This document shows, one piece after another, positions 26,512 to 33,512 of a stretch of 64,000 bases of DNA. The notes under the pieces are model-generated. The model was not told where the DNA came from, searched no databases, and saw only the letters and a program-made list of their open reading frames with translations. Origin of the DNA: Bacteroidales bacterium (GTDB lineage Bacteria; Bacteroidota; Bacteroidia; Bacteroidales; UBA932). Within the stretch, counting starts at the first letter, position 1; every line of letters begins with the position of its first letter. The position numbers and the translations under genes are program-made. The stretch covers positions 1-64,000 of the forward strand of contig JAFRQH010000037.1 in the NCBI GenBank assembly GCA_017428725.1, given 5' to 3'.

Positions 26512-26519
26512 TATCTTTG
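26512..26519 (+). promoter_or_regulatory. -7 box (TATCTTTG) of the BASS transporter gene
   Basis: Exact TAnnTTTG match 25 bases before the ATG at 26545, directly after the acyltransferase stop codon. Confidence 0.55.
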
Positions 26520-26544
26520 CAGCCGCGGTTTTAGATTTCTGCGT

Positions 26545-27405
26545 ATGGCTATCTGGATTGTGCTGCCGATTCTGACCCTGTTGATGTTCGACCTGGGGTT
26601 GTCGCTCAAGTTCGAGGACTTCGGGAAGGTGTTCCGTGCGCCCTGGCCCATCGTGGTCGCGCTGGTGGGGCAGCTGGTGCTGCTGCCGCTGATCGCGCTG
26701 GGGCTGGCGGCGGCGTTCGACCTGCAGCCGGTGTTCTTCATCGGGCTGGTGCTGATCGCCTGCTGCCCGGGCGGGAGCTCGTCCAACGTGTTCTCGAAGC
26801 TGGCGGGGGGCGACGTGGCGCTGTCCGTGACGCTCACGGCGCTGAGCAGCGTGATCACGCTGTTCACGATCCCGCTCGTGATGAGCTGGGCCACGGCGCT
26901 GGTGGGCACGAGCGTGGGGATCAGCCTGCCGGTGGGCAACCTGATCAAGCAGAACCTGGTGCTGATGCTCCTGCCGGTGCTGCTGGGGATCGGCCTGCAC
27001 TACGCCTGGCCCAAGGTGGCGGAGCGCGTAGACCGGGTGCTGGGACGGCTGGCGTTCCCGCTGCTGCTCGTGCTCATCACGGTGTTCTATATCCAGCACC
27101 ACCGGACGATCCTCGACAACATCGGGGTGCTGGGCGCCTGCGTTACGGCGCTGATCCTGCTGGCCGTGGGCTGCGCGTCGCTGCTGTCGCGCCTGGTGCG
27201 GACGGACGCGCGGCAGCGCCGGACCGTGGTGATCGAGGTGGGGATGCAGAACGCCGCGCAGGCGATCGCCATCGCCTCCAGCCCGATCATCTTCGCCAAT
27301 GAGGAGATGGCGATCCCCGCCATCCTCTACTCCCTGATGATGAACATCGTGCTGCTCATTTACGTGGGCGTCGTCCGGCGGCGCGGGCGCCGCGAGCGCC
27401 AGTAG
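26545..27405 (+). CDS. Bile acid:sodium symporter (BASS) family transporter
   Basis: The 286-residue product has nine or ten membrane helices in the BASS fold. Recognisable family motifs are LLMFDLGLSLKFEDFGKVFR at the N-terminus, LIACCPGGSSSNVFSKLAGG (the conserved P-G-G-x-x-S-N unwound helix that coordinates sodium) and VIEVGMQNAAQAIAIASSPI (the conserved E-x-G-x-Q-N second sodium site). Members carry bile acids, pantoate, pyruvate or other organic anions with sodium; substrate is not predictable. The frame is open upstream, but the ATG at 26545 follows a -7 box and begins the first membrane helix. A long hairpin lies just after the gene. Confidence 0.9.
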   Translation: MAIWIVLPILTLLMFDLGLSLKFEDFGKVFRAPWPIVVALVGQLVLLPLIALGLAAAFDLQPVFFIGLVLIACCPGGSSSNVFSKLAGGDVALSVTLTALSSVITLFTIPLVMSWATALVGTSVGISLPVGNLIKQNLVLMLLPVLLGIGLHYAWPKVAERVDRVLGRLAFPLLLVLITVFYIQHHRTILDNIGVLGACVTALILLAVGCASLLSRLVRTDARQRRTVVIEVGMQNAAQAIAIASSPIIFANEEMAIPAILYSLMMNIVLLIYVGVVRRRGRRERQ

Positions 27406-27425
27406 GCCGATTCTCACCCCGACTC

Positions 27426-27468
27426 CATCCTTCGAGCAGGATAAGGCCCTTATCCTGTCTGAAGGGTG
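27426..27468. repeat. 43-base two-tier stem-loop without U-tract
   Basis: CATCCTTC/GAAGGGTG (one wobble) encloses a GAG/TCT internal loop and a perfect CAGGATAAG/CTTATCCTG stem with a GCC loop. It follows the transporter gene by 20 bases. No T-run follows, so it may stabilise the transcript's 3' end or be a REP-like unit rather than a classical terminator. Confidence 0.55.
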
Positions 27469-27546
27469 GGTCCCGGAGGCGGTGGAGGGGGGCCGAGGCG
27501 GGCGTGGGCCAGGAAGGTAGGGGGTGCGGGATTCGAGAAGGTTTCC

Positions 27547-27554
27547 TAACTTTC
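27547..27554 (+). promoter_or_regulatory. Possible -7 box (TAACTTTC) of the 67-residue protein gene
   Basis: One mismatch to TAnnTTTG, 16 bases before the ATG at 27571. Confidence 0.35.
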
Positions 27555-27570
27555 CGGGAAACAAATCATT

Positions 27571-27774
27571 ATGAAATTCATCATTGAAGATGGCCTTTAC
27601 AGCTACCAGGTAGACTGGGCCAAAGATCCGCAACTTGAAGAAGGTGAACTCCCTAGCGTTGAGGAGTGCATCGAGTCTTTTCTCCGCCTGTTGGAGAACA
27701 TCCACCCCGCGGAGGAGATCGCGGCGTACATCGCCGAAGGTGTCCAATACTCCGGGATGCCGCCCAAGGATTGA
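27571..27774 (+). CDS. Small acidic protein, 67 residues, unknown function
   Basis: The frame MKFIIEDGLYSYQVDWAKDP ... EELPSVEECIESFLRLLENI-type helix ... YIAEGVQYSGMPPKD has protein-like composition, is very acidic, and lies between a weak -7 box and a strong terminator at 27801, so it is probably a real gene. No signal peptide, membrane segment or known motif is seen. The middle is likely two amphipathic helices. Confidence 0.6.
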   Translation: MKFIIEDGLYSYQVDWAKDPQLEEGELPSVEECIESFLRLLENIHPAEEIAAYIAEGVQYSGMPPKD

Positions 27775-27800
27775 CCGGGTCCTCCGATCAGTAAACGGAA

Positions 27801-27835
27801 AGCCCCGGACCGCGGTCCGGGGCTTCTTGTTTTAT
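27801..27835 (+). terminator. Strong terminator between convergent genes
   Basis: AAGCCCCGGACC pairs perfectly with GGTCCGGGGCTT over a two-base centre, then CTTGTTTTA. It may also serve the minus-strand phosphatase that ends at 27849. Confidence 0.88.
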
Positions 27836-27848
27836 CTGACTCCGGCTG

Positions 27849-28988
27849 CTATTTGCGGCCGGAGAGGATGGCGATGATCTTGTTGGCCACGTCGCTGTTC
27901 TCCTGGATGCCGGAGAACTCGCGGGAGCGGGGACCGTAGGCGAATAGGGGGACCATCATCGGGGTGTGGCCCTTGGAGGCGAAGATGCCCAGCGCGTAGC
28001 CGTTCTCGGGCTCAGCCTTGGAGAGGATCGTGGCGCCGGTCTCGTGGTCGGCGCTGATGATCACGAGGGTGTGGCCGTCGCGCTCGGCGAAGCGGATGGC
28101 GGCCTCGATGGCCTTGTCGAAATCGAGGGTCTCGCGGACGGTCTCGGGGAAGTGGTTGGAGTGCTCCTCCTTGTCGATGCGGGCGCCTTCGACCATCAGG
28201 AAGAAGCCCTTCTTGGAGCGGTCAGCGAGGTAGTTGATGGCCATCTCCGTGGTCTGGGGCAGGTAGGCGCCGCGGTCCAGGGTCACGGTCTTGGGCAGGT
28301 AGAGCAGGCGCTCGGAGCGGCGCACGGCGCGGTCGTTGGGGTCGTAGACCACGGTGAAGCGGCCGCGGATGGCCTCCTGCGTGGTGATGGGCATGCTCTC
28401 GAAGGTGCCTTGCGTGCCGGCGGAGGCGAAGGTCAGGCTGCTCCCGGCCAGGTCGGCCCAGATACCCTCCTTGGCGTTGCGGCTGTCCTGGTGGGCGAAG
28501 AAGGCCGCGGGCGTGGCGCCGTTGAGGTCGTCCGTGGAGAGGACGCCGCAGGCGTAGCCCAGCGGGGCCAGGATCTCGGGGATGTTGGGGATGTTTTCCT
28601 TGGCCGGGTTGCGGCCGAGGTAGCCGTTGTTGGTCTTGTGGCCGGTGGCGTAGGCGGTGCCGGAGGCGGCGGAGTCCGTGGTGAAGTTGTCGGCGGACTG
28701 GGTGCGCACGAAGCCGACCGTCTTGAGGTTGGTCATCGTGAGCTCGCCGCCGTTGGCGTACATCGCGGAGTTCACGGCGCCCACGCCCATGCCGTCACCG
28801 ATCATCAGGATGATGTTGCGGATCTTCTTGTTGGAGCCGTCCACCTTGAAGGACGGTGTGTAGGAGCCTTGCTTCTCGACGTAGGTGTCGCCGGCGGCGG
28901 CCTTGACTTCGCGGTTCTCCGACTGGGCGGAGAGGGTGAGCGAGGCGCACAGCGCCGCGGTCACGAGGAGGAGGTGTTTGATGTTCAT
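27849..28988 (-). CDS. Alkaline phosphatase (PhoA family), periplasmic
   Basis: A 379-residue exported phosphomonoesterase. The signal peptide MNIKHLLLVTAALCASLTLS precedes the mature enzyme. Metal and catalytic motifs of the family are present: IILMIGDGMG (Asp65), the nucleophile Ser106 in TTDSAASGTAYATG, the later EGARIDKEEHSNH metal site and ISADHETGA near the C-terminus. Length is slightly short of typical PhoA proteins but all motifs are kept. It starts 12 bases after the GH92 mannosidase stop on the same strand, so the two are one transcript; coupling mannan or N-glycan trimming to phosphate release (phosphomannan) is a possible reason. Confidence 0.92.
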   Translation of the reverse strand: MNIKHLLLVTAALCASLTLSAQSENREVKAAAGDTYVEKQGSYTPSFKVDGSNKKIRNIILMIGDGMGVGAVNSAMYANGGELTMTNLKTVGFVRTQSADNFTTDSAASGTAYATGHKTNNGYLGRNPAKENIPNIPEILAPLGYACGVLSTDDLNGATPAAFFAHQDSRNAKEGIWADLAGSSLTFASAGTQGTFESMPITTQEAIRGRFTVVYDPNDRAVRRSERLLYLPKTVTLDRGAYLPQTTEMAINYLADRSKKGFFLMVEGARIDKEEHSNHFPETVRETLDFDKAIEAAIRFAERDGHTLVIISADHETGATILSKAEPENGYALGIFASKGHTPMMVPLFAYGPRSREFSGIQENSDVANKIIAILSGRK

Positions 28989-29000
28989 TGTATCAGGTGT

Positions 29001-31574
29001 TTATTTGATCCATATCTCGTCGATGAAGATGAATCCCGGGCTTCCGGCGCCGGGGTGCCAGTCGGGGATGGTGCCGATGTTCTTGGCGGTCACCTTGACG
29101 TAGCGGGCCTGCGCGTCGGCGGGGACTTCGCAGTCCCAGATGCGCACTTCGTAGTCCCGCTCGTCCATCGTATTGTCCACGCGCGCGAGCGGCGTGTAGT
29201 GCTCGCCGTCGGTGGAGGTGCTGAATTCCACGTAGCGGGGCATCCAGATCCAGGAGCGGGCGTCCTGGCAGAAGCCCGCGCCGACCTGCGAGATGCGGCG
29301 CACGGAGAGCAGGTCCACCACGGCTTCGAAGTCGGTATTCTGGTACCCCTGCCAGCCGCCGGTGCGCCAGTTCAGCGCGCCGCGGCGGCCGTCGATCAGG
29401 CCCTCGTCGCCGCCGGCGGTGTACTGGCGGCTGTAGCGGGAGCGGATCTCGATGGTGCGGTCGGAGGCCACTTTGTGGACGGTGCAGCGGGTGGTGAAGC
29501 TGCGGCGGCTGCCGATCTCGGCATATGCCTCCATCGTGCAGGCCTGCGCGATGGTGAAGGGGCCGGTGTAGGGGTGGAAGGGCTCGTCGCCCACGCGGTA
29601 CCAGAGGGTGCCCTCGCCGGAGAGGGCCACGGTGGTGCTGCCCGTGAAGATGTCGCCGTCCAGCTCGAAGGTGGGGTTGGTGACGATGGTCTTGGGGATG
29701 CGGGTGATAGATTCCCGGTCAAGCCGGGAATGACCGTTTCCGGGGCAGACGGGGTAGCGGCCCAGTGCGCTGAGGACGTACCAGGCGGACATCTGGCCGC
29801 AGTCGTCGTTGCCGCAGAGGCCGTCGGGGGCGGAGGAGTAGAGCGTCTCGAGGATCTGGTCCACGCGGGCCTGGCGCTTGTCGGGCCGGCCGGCGTAGTC
29901 GTAGAGGTAGGCCACGTGGTGGCTGGGTTCGTTGCCCTGCGCGTACTGGCCGATGGTGCCCGTGATGTCGGCCTGGGTGCGGCCGGTGTTGCCCTCCTCG
30001 GCGCCGAACATCGCGTCCAGGCGCGCCTCCAGGGCCTCCGGCCCGCCCAGCGCGTCGGTCAGCCCGGCGATGTCCTGGGGCACGAACAGGCTGTACTGCC
30101 AGGAGTTGGCTTCGGTGTAGTTGTTGTTGACCTCGCGCGGATCGAAGGGCGTGTACCAGCGGCCGTTGAGCCGGGCGCGCATGAAGCCCGTCGCGGGGTC
30201 GAAGACGTTGCGCCAGTACTGCGCGGAGGTCATATACCGCTCGTAGACGTCCTGCCGGCCGAGGTACTTGGCCACCTGGGCCACGCACCAGTCGTCGTAG
30301 GCGTACTCGAGGGTCTTGGACACGCTCTCGTGTTCGTCGTCGGCCAGCACCAGGCCGTTGGCCCGGAAGCTGTCGAGGCCGAACTCGGGGCGCATGGAGG
30401 AGGCCAGCAGGGCCTCCAGCGCCTTCTCCACGTCGAAGTCGGTGTAGCCGCGCGCGATCGCGTCGGCGATCACGGGCGCGGCGTTGTAGCCGATCATACA
30501 GTTGGTTTCGTAGCCCCAGAGCTCCCAGACGGGGAGCTTGCCGCACTCGTCGTAGATGGACAGGAAGGTGCGGATGAAGTCCAGGCTGCGCGCGGGCTCG
30601 ATCTCCCACAGGAGCGGGTGCTCGGCGCGGAAGGTATCCCAGAGCGAGAGGGTGGTGTAGCGCTCCCAGCCCTCCGCGCGGTGGACCTGGCGGTCCATCC
30701 CGCGGTACTCGCCGTTGGCGTCGGAGTAGAGCGAGGGGTGGATCCCGGTGTGGTAGAGGGCGGTGTAGAAGCGGCGCAGGTGCTCCTCGTCGCTCCAGGG
30801 GCAGTCGAGCTTGGCGAGGTAGGCCTCCCAGGCGGCTTCGGTCTGCGCACGCTGCGCCTCGAAGCTCTCCGGGTACTCCGCGAGGAGGTTCTGCCGGGCG
30901 TTCTCTTCGGACACCGAGGAGATGGCCACGCGCACCGTGAGCGTCCGCGCGCTGCGCGGGAAGGTCAGTACGGCGCGCCGCCCGCCGTCCTGCAGCTTGC
31001 AGCGCGCGGGCGCGGAGAACTCGATCCAGAAGTAGACGTCCTGCCCGCGGGCCCAGCTGCTGGACTGGCGCCAGCCGCTCACGGCCGTGCGGCCCTGCGG
31101 GGTGATGCGCCAGGCGTCCAGCGGGTCGCGGTGGCGCAGGTCGAGGGTGACCTGCGGCTGCGAGCCGGCCGGGAAGGTGTATTCGTGCACGCCCACGCGC
31201 CGCCCGGCGGTCAGGCGTACCTGCACCTGCGGGCCGTCGAGGAAGACCTCGTAGTAGCCCGGCGCAGCCGCCTCGCGCTCGTGGCTGAAGGGGGAGGGCT
31301 GCGTGCCGGGCAGCAGCAGGATGTCGCACAGGTCGTCGCAGCCGGTGCCGCTCAGGTGCGTGTGGCTGAAGCCGTAGATGACCCCGTCGCTGTAGTGGTA
31401 GCCGCTGCAGCCGTCCCAGTCGCCCGCCTTGGGGCGGTTGTCGGGGCTTAGCTGCACCATCCCGAAGGGCGCCACGGCACCCGGGAAGGTGTGCCCGTGC
31501 GCGTCCGTGCCCACGAAGGGGTTGACGTACTGGGTGAGCGAAGCTGCCAGGCAGAGGATCAGCAGGGACTTCAT
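29001..31574 (-). CDS. GH92 family alpha-mannosidase with an in-frame palindromic repeat and altered C-terminus
   Basis: Calcium-dependent exo-alpha-mannosidases of GH92 trim N-glycans and fungal mannans. A short signal peptide leads into the family start QYVNPFVGTDAHGHTFPGAV and FGMVQLSPD, with DGCSGYHYSDG, GFSHTHLSGTG and, near residue 590, the canonical GNDDCGQMSAWYVLSALG followed by YPVCPG. The usual continuation after that proline-cysteine motif (a Y-x-I-G-S-P-L-F strand block) is absent. Instead come residues HSRLDRESI encoded by a palindromic repeat (29711-29731), a chitobiase-C-terminal-like sheet (ELDGDIFTGSTTVALSGEGT) and an F5/8-type-C-like domain to the end. At 857 residues the chain is long because of these extra domains. 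Activity may therefore be changed. Shares an operon with the phosphatase downstream. Confidence 0.9.
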   Translation of the reverse strand: MKSLLILCLAASLTQYVNPFVGTDAHGHTFPGAVAPFGMVQLSPDNRPKAGDWDGCSGYHYSDGVIYGFSHTHLSGTGCDDLCDILLLPGTQPSPFSHEREAAAPGYYEVFLDGPQVQVRLTAGRRVGVHEYTFPAGSQPQVTLDLRHRDPLDAWRITPQGRTAVSGWRQSSSWARGQDVYFWIEFSAPARCKLQDGGRRAVLTFPRSARTLTVRVAISSVSEENARQNLLAEYPESFEAQRAQTEAAWEAYLAKLDCPWSDEEHLRRFYTALYHTGIHPSLYSDANGEYRGMDRQVHRAEGWERYTTLSLWDTFRAEHPLLWEIEPARSLDFIRTFLSIYDECGKLPVWELWGYETNCMIGYNAAPVIADAIARGYTDFDVEKALEALLASSMRPEFGLDSFRANGLVLADDEHESVSKTLEYAYDDWCVAQVAKYLGRQDVYERYMTSAQYWRNVFDPATGFMRARLNGRWYTPFDPREVNNNYTEANSWQYSLFVPQDIAGLTDALGGPEALEARLDAMFGAEEGNTGRTQADITGTIGQYAQGNEPSHHVAYLYDYAGRPDKRQARVDQILETLYSSAPDGLCGNDDCGQMSAWYVLSALGRYPVCPGNGHSRLDRESITRIPKTIVTNPTFELDGDIFTGSTTVALSGEGTLWYRVGDEPFHPYTGPFTIAQACTMEAYAEIGSRRSFTTRCTVHKVASDRTIEIRSRYSRQYTAGGDEGLIDGRRGALNWRTGGWQGYQNTDFEAVVDLLSVRRISQVGAGFCQDARSWIWMPRYVEFSTSTDGEHYTPLARVDNTMDERDYEVRIWDCEVPADAQARYVKVTAKNIGTIPDWHPGAGSPGFIFIDEIWIK
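29711..29731. repeat. Palindromic repeat inside the GH92 gene
   Basis: ATTCCCGG and CCGGGAAT enclose TCAAG; the wider unit runs roughly 29704-29736. The sequence closely resembles short dispersed palindromic repeats that encode HSRLDRESI-like peptides when inserted in genes. It keeps the reading frame. Confidence 0.7.
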
Positions 31575-31593
31575 CGGGCGGAAAACATTTGTA

Positions 31594-31601
31594 CAAAGAT
31601 A
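31594..31601 (-). promoter_or_regulatory. -7 box (TATCTTTG) of the GH92-phosphatase operon
   Basis: Minus-strand TATCTTTG, 19 bases before the ATG at 31574; divergent from the regulator promoter at 31630. Confidence 0.55.
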
Positions 31602-31629
31602 ATTAATTTTTTATGCCGAAATAAGTCCT

Positions 31630-31637
31630 TATCTTTG
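31630..31637 (+). promoter_or_regulatory. -7 box (TATCTTTG) of the DUF6377-type regulator
   Basis: Exact TAnnTTTG match only five bases before the ATG at 31643; predicts a leaderless transcript if used. Confidence 0.5.
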
Positions 31638-31642
31638 CCCCG

Positions 31643-33295
31643 ATGGGCGATAATTGCACGCATATCCGTAGGATCCTGCCGCTTCTGCTGGCCGGATGCA
31701 TTTTCGCGGTTTCTTGCCGCGACGCTGCGCCGCGCCGTCCCGCGCCGCGTTACCGCGGCCTGGAGGAGCTTGAGGGCTATATCGCCGCGCGTCCGGTCTA
31801 CGAGAACCGCAAGCGGGACCAGCTGGAGGGCATCCGCAAGCTGGCCGCCGTGACGCAGAGCCCCCGGCGGCTCTACGACTACGCGATGCACGCCGCCGAG
31901 GAGAGCTTCTCCTATAGTTTCGACTCCACGCAGTTCTACCTCAAGCGCGCGATGGACCTGGCTTCCGGGCTGGGAGATGTGGACCGCTACAACCGCGCGG
32001 CCATCAACCTGGGGCATCTCTACGCCAAGGCTGGGCACTATATGGAGGCCTACAACCGCCTGTTCACCCAGATCGACACGACCACGCTTTCGGAGCCGCT
32101 GCGGATCGAGTACCTGATGGCGCTGTACGACTTCAGCAGCGACCTGGCCGGCAATTCCGGGATGGTGGAGCGGCCGCAGATCGCCGAGAGCGACGTCTAC
32201 CGCCGCCAGCTCTACGGGCTGGTGCCCAAGGATTCGGAGTACTGGCGGCAGCTCCGCCTGGACGAGCTGATGTCGGCGGGGCGCCTGGAGGAGGCGGACA
32301 GCCTGGCCCAGGTGCTGCTGTCCGGCAGGACGCAGGAGGAGCACGCCTATGCGATCTACGCCTACCAGCGCTCGGTCATCGCCGAGCGGCTCGGCCGCGC
32401 GGAGGAGCAGATGGGCTGGCTGATCCTCTCGGCCGAGAGCGACATCATCAACGCCGTCAAGGACTACGCCTCGCTGACGATCATCTCCCAGCTCCTGCTG
32501 CCGACCGACATCGACCGCTCGTTCCGCTACCTTCGGATCGCGCAGGAGGACGCCATTGCGTACAATGCCAAGCTGCGCCCGTGGCAGATCTCGCAGTTCT
32601 TCATGGAGATCGAGAATGCCTATTCCGCCCGGCGGACGCGTGCACACCGGATGTCCGTGGTCTCCAGCATCCTGCTGGCCGTGCTGACGGGCCTCCTGCT
32701 GATCCTGGCGTGGTTCCTGATCTCCCGCTCCCGCAAGCTCTCGCGGGCGCGCAAGGACCTCGAGCAGCACAACACGCTGCTGGCGGATGCCAACGGCACG
32801 CTGGGCCGGCTCAACGGAGAGCTCTCGCGGGCGGACCAGGTCAAGGAGCAGTATATCACGGACTTCCTGCGCCGCTTCTCCGACGGGGTGACCGCCGCCC
32901 AGAGCGAGGAGGCCCACGCCCGCAACCTCCTCAAGCAGGGCAAGGCTGACCAGCTGCTCAAGGAGCTCTCGCTCTCCACGCGCTCCGAGAAGAGCCTCAA
33001 GGAGTTCTACAAGACTTTCGACCAGACCTTCCTGCAGGCCATCTGCCCTGATTTTGTGGAGCGCTTCAACGCGCTGCTGCGCGAGGACGCGCGCTTCCAC
33101 CCCAAGCCCGGCTCGCTCAACACGGAGCTGCGCATCTTCGCGCTGATCCGCCTGGGCGTGGACGACTCGCGCGAGATCGCCGAGCTGCTGCACTACTCGC
33201 AGAGCACGATCTACAACTACAAGGTCGCGGTCAAGAATGCGGCGCTGGGCAGCCGCGACCGCTTCGAGGAGCAGGTCAAAATGATCGGGAAATAG
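31643..33295 (+). CDS. PUL regulator with TPR-like sensor, one membrane helix and C-terminal DNA-binding domain (DUF6377-like)
   Basis: A 550-residue membrane-bound regulator. An N-terminal lipoprotein-like or signal segment (LPLLLAGCIFAVSC) leads to a helical, TPR-like periplasmic region (about 40-330; e.g. INLGHLYAKAGHYMEAYNRL). One membrane helix lies at about 337-360 (SSILLAVLTGLLLILAWFLI), then a coiled coil (ARKDLEQHNTLLADANGTLG) and a cytoplasmic part ending in a helix-turn-helix (LNTELRIFALIRLGVDDSRE, IAELLHYSQSTIYNYK). The same layout occurs in SusR-like regulators next to SusC/SusD pairs. It is followed by the SusC gene, whose upstream region has a repeated ACTACTATTT motif, a likely target. 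The signal is probably a beta-glucan oligosaccharide, inferred from the locus. Confidence 0.88.
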   Translation: MGDNCTHIRRILPLLLAGCIFAVSCRDAAPRRPAPRYRGLEELEGYIAARPVYENRKRDQLEGIRKLAAVTQSPRRLYDYAMHAAEESFSYSFDSTQFYLKRAMDLASGLGDVDRYNRAAINLGHLYAKAGHYMEAYNRLFTQIDTTTLSEPLRIEYLMALYDFSSDLAGNSGMVERPQIAESDVYRRQLYGLVPKDSEYWRQLRLDELMSAGRLEEADSLAQVLLSGRTQEEHAYAIYAYQRSVIAERLGRAEEQMGWLILSAESDIINAVKDYASLTIISQLLLPTDIDRSFRYLRIAQEDAIAYNAKLRPWQISQFFMEIENAYSARRTRAHRMSVVSSILLAVLTGLLLILAWFLISRSRKLSRARKDLEQHNTLLADANGTLGRLNGELSRADQVKEQYITDFLRRFSDGVTAAQSEEAHARNLLKQGKADQLLKELSLSTRSEKSLKEFYKTFDQTFLQAICPDFVERFNALLREDARFHPKPGSLNTELRIFALIRLGVDDSREIAELLHYSQSTIYNYKVAVKNAALGSRDRFEEQVKMIGK

Positions 33296-33316
33296 CTTCC
33301 GGGGCCTCAAAAAGCT

Positions 33317-33393
33317 ACTACTATTTTCACTTTTTCAGTATTTATCAATCCATTGTAAATCAATGGGTTGACTTTTCAAAACCACTACTATTT
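33317..33393 (+). promoter_or_regulatory. Two direct repeats ACTACTATTT upstream of susC, candidate operator
   Basis: Copies at 33317-33326 and 33384-33393, 67 bases apart, each preceded by a C-A-rich run (AAAAAGCT / CAAAACC). The nearer copy ends 34 bases before the -7 box at 33428, a position suited to an activator. Confidence 0.5.
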
Positions 33394-33427
33394 CATTCCT
33401 GTCGGCTGAATGTGTCAGCGGACCCTC

Positions 33428-33435
33428 TATATTTG
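33428..33435 (+). promoter_or_regulatory. -7 box (TATATTTG) of the beta-glucan PUL
   Basis: Exact TAnnTTTG; no -33 TTG at the usual distance, consistent with need for an activator. Leader of about 75 bases before the ATG at 33513. Confidence 0.55.
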
Positions 33436-33512
33436 CGTCGAATCGCTTGCCCAACGCAACAATTCCAAACGCATATAACAAAAACCAAACGCACATTCAA
33501 CGAACCAAGCGT

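Noticed and set aside
27966..31451. Open frame of 1161 codons on the plus strand across the phosphatase and GH92 genes
   Set aside because: It is an antisense shadow caused by high GC at third codon positions; the Val/Gly/Ala-rich product has no motifs, while both minus-strand genes have complete family signatures.
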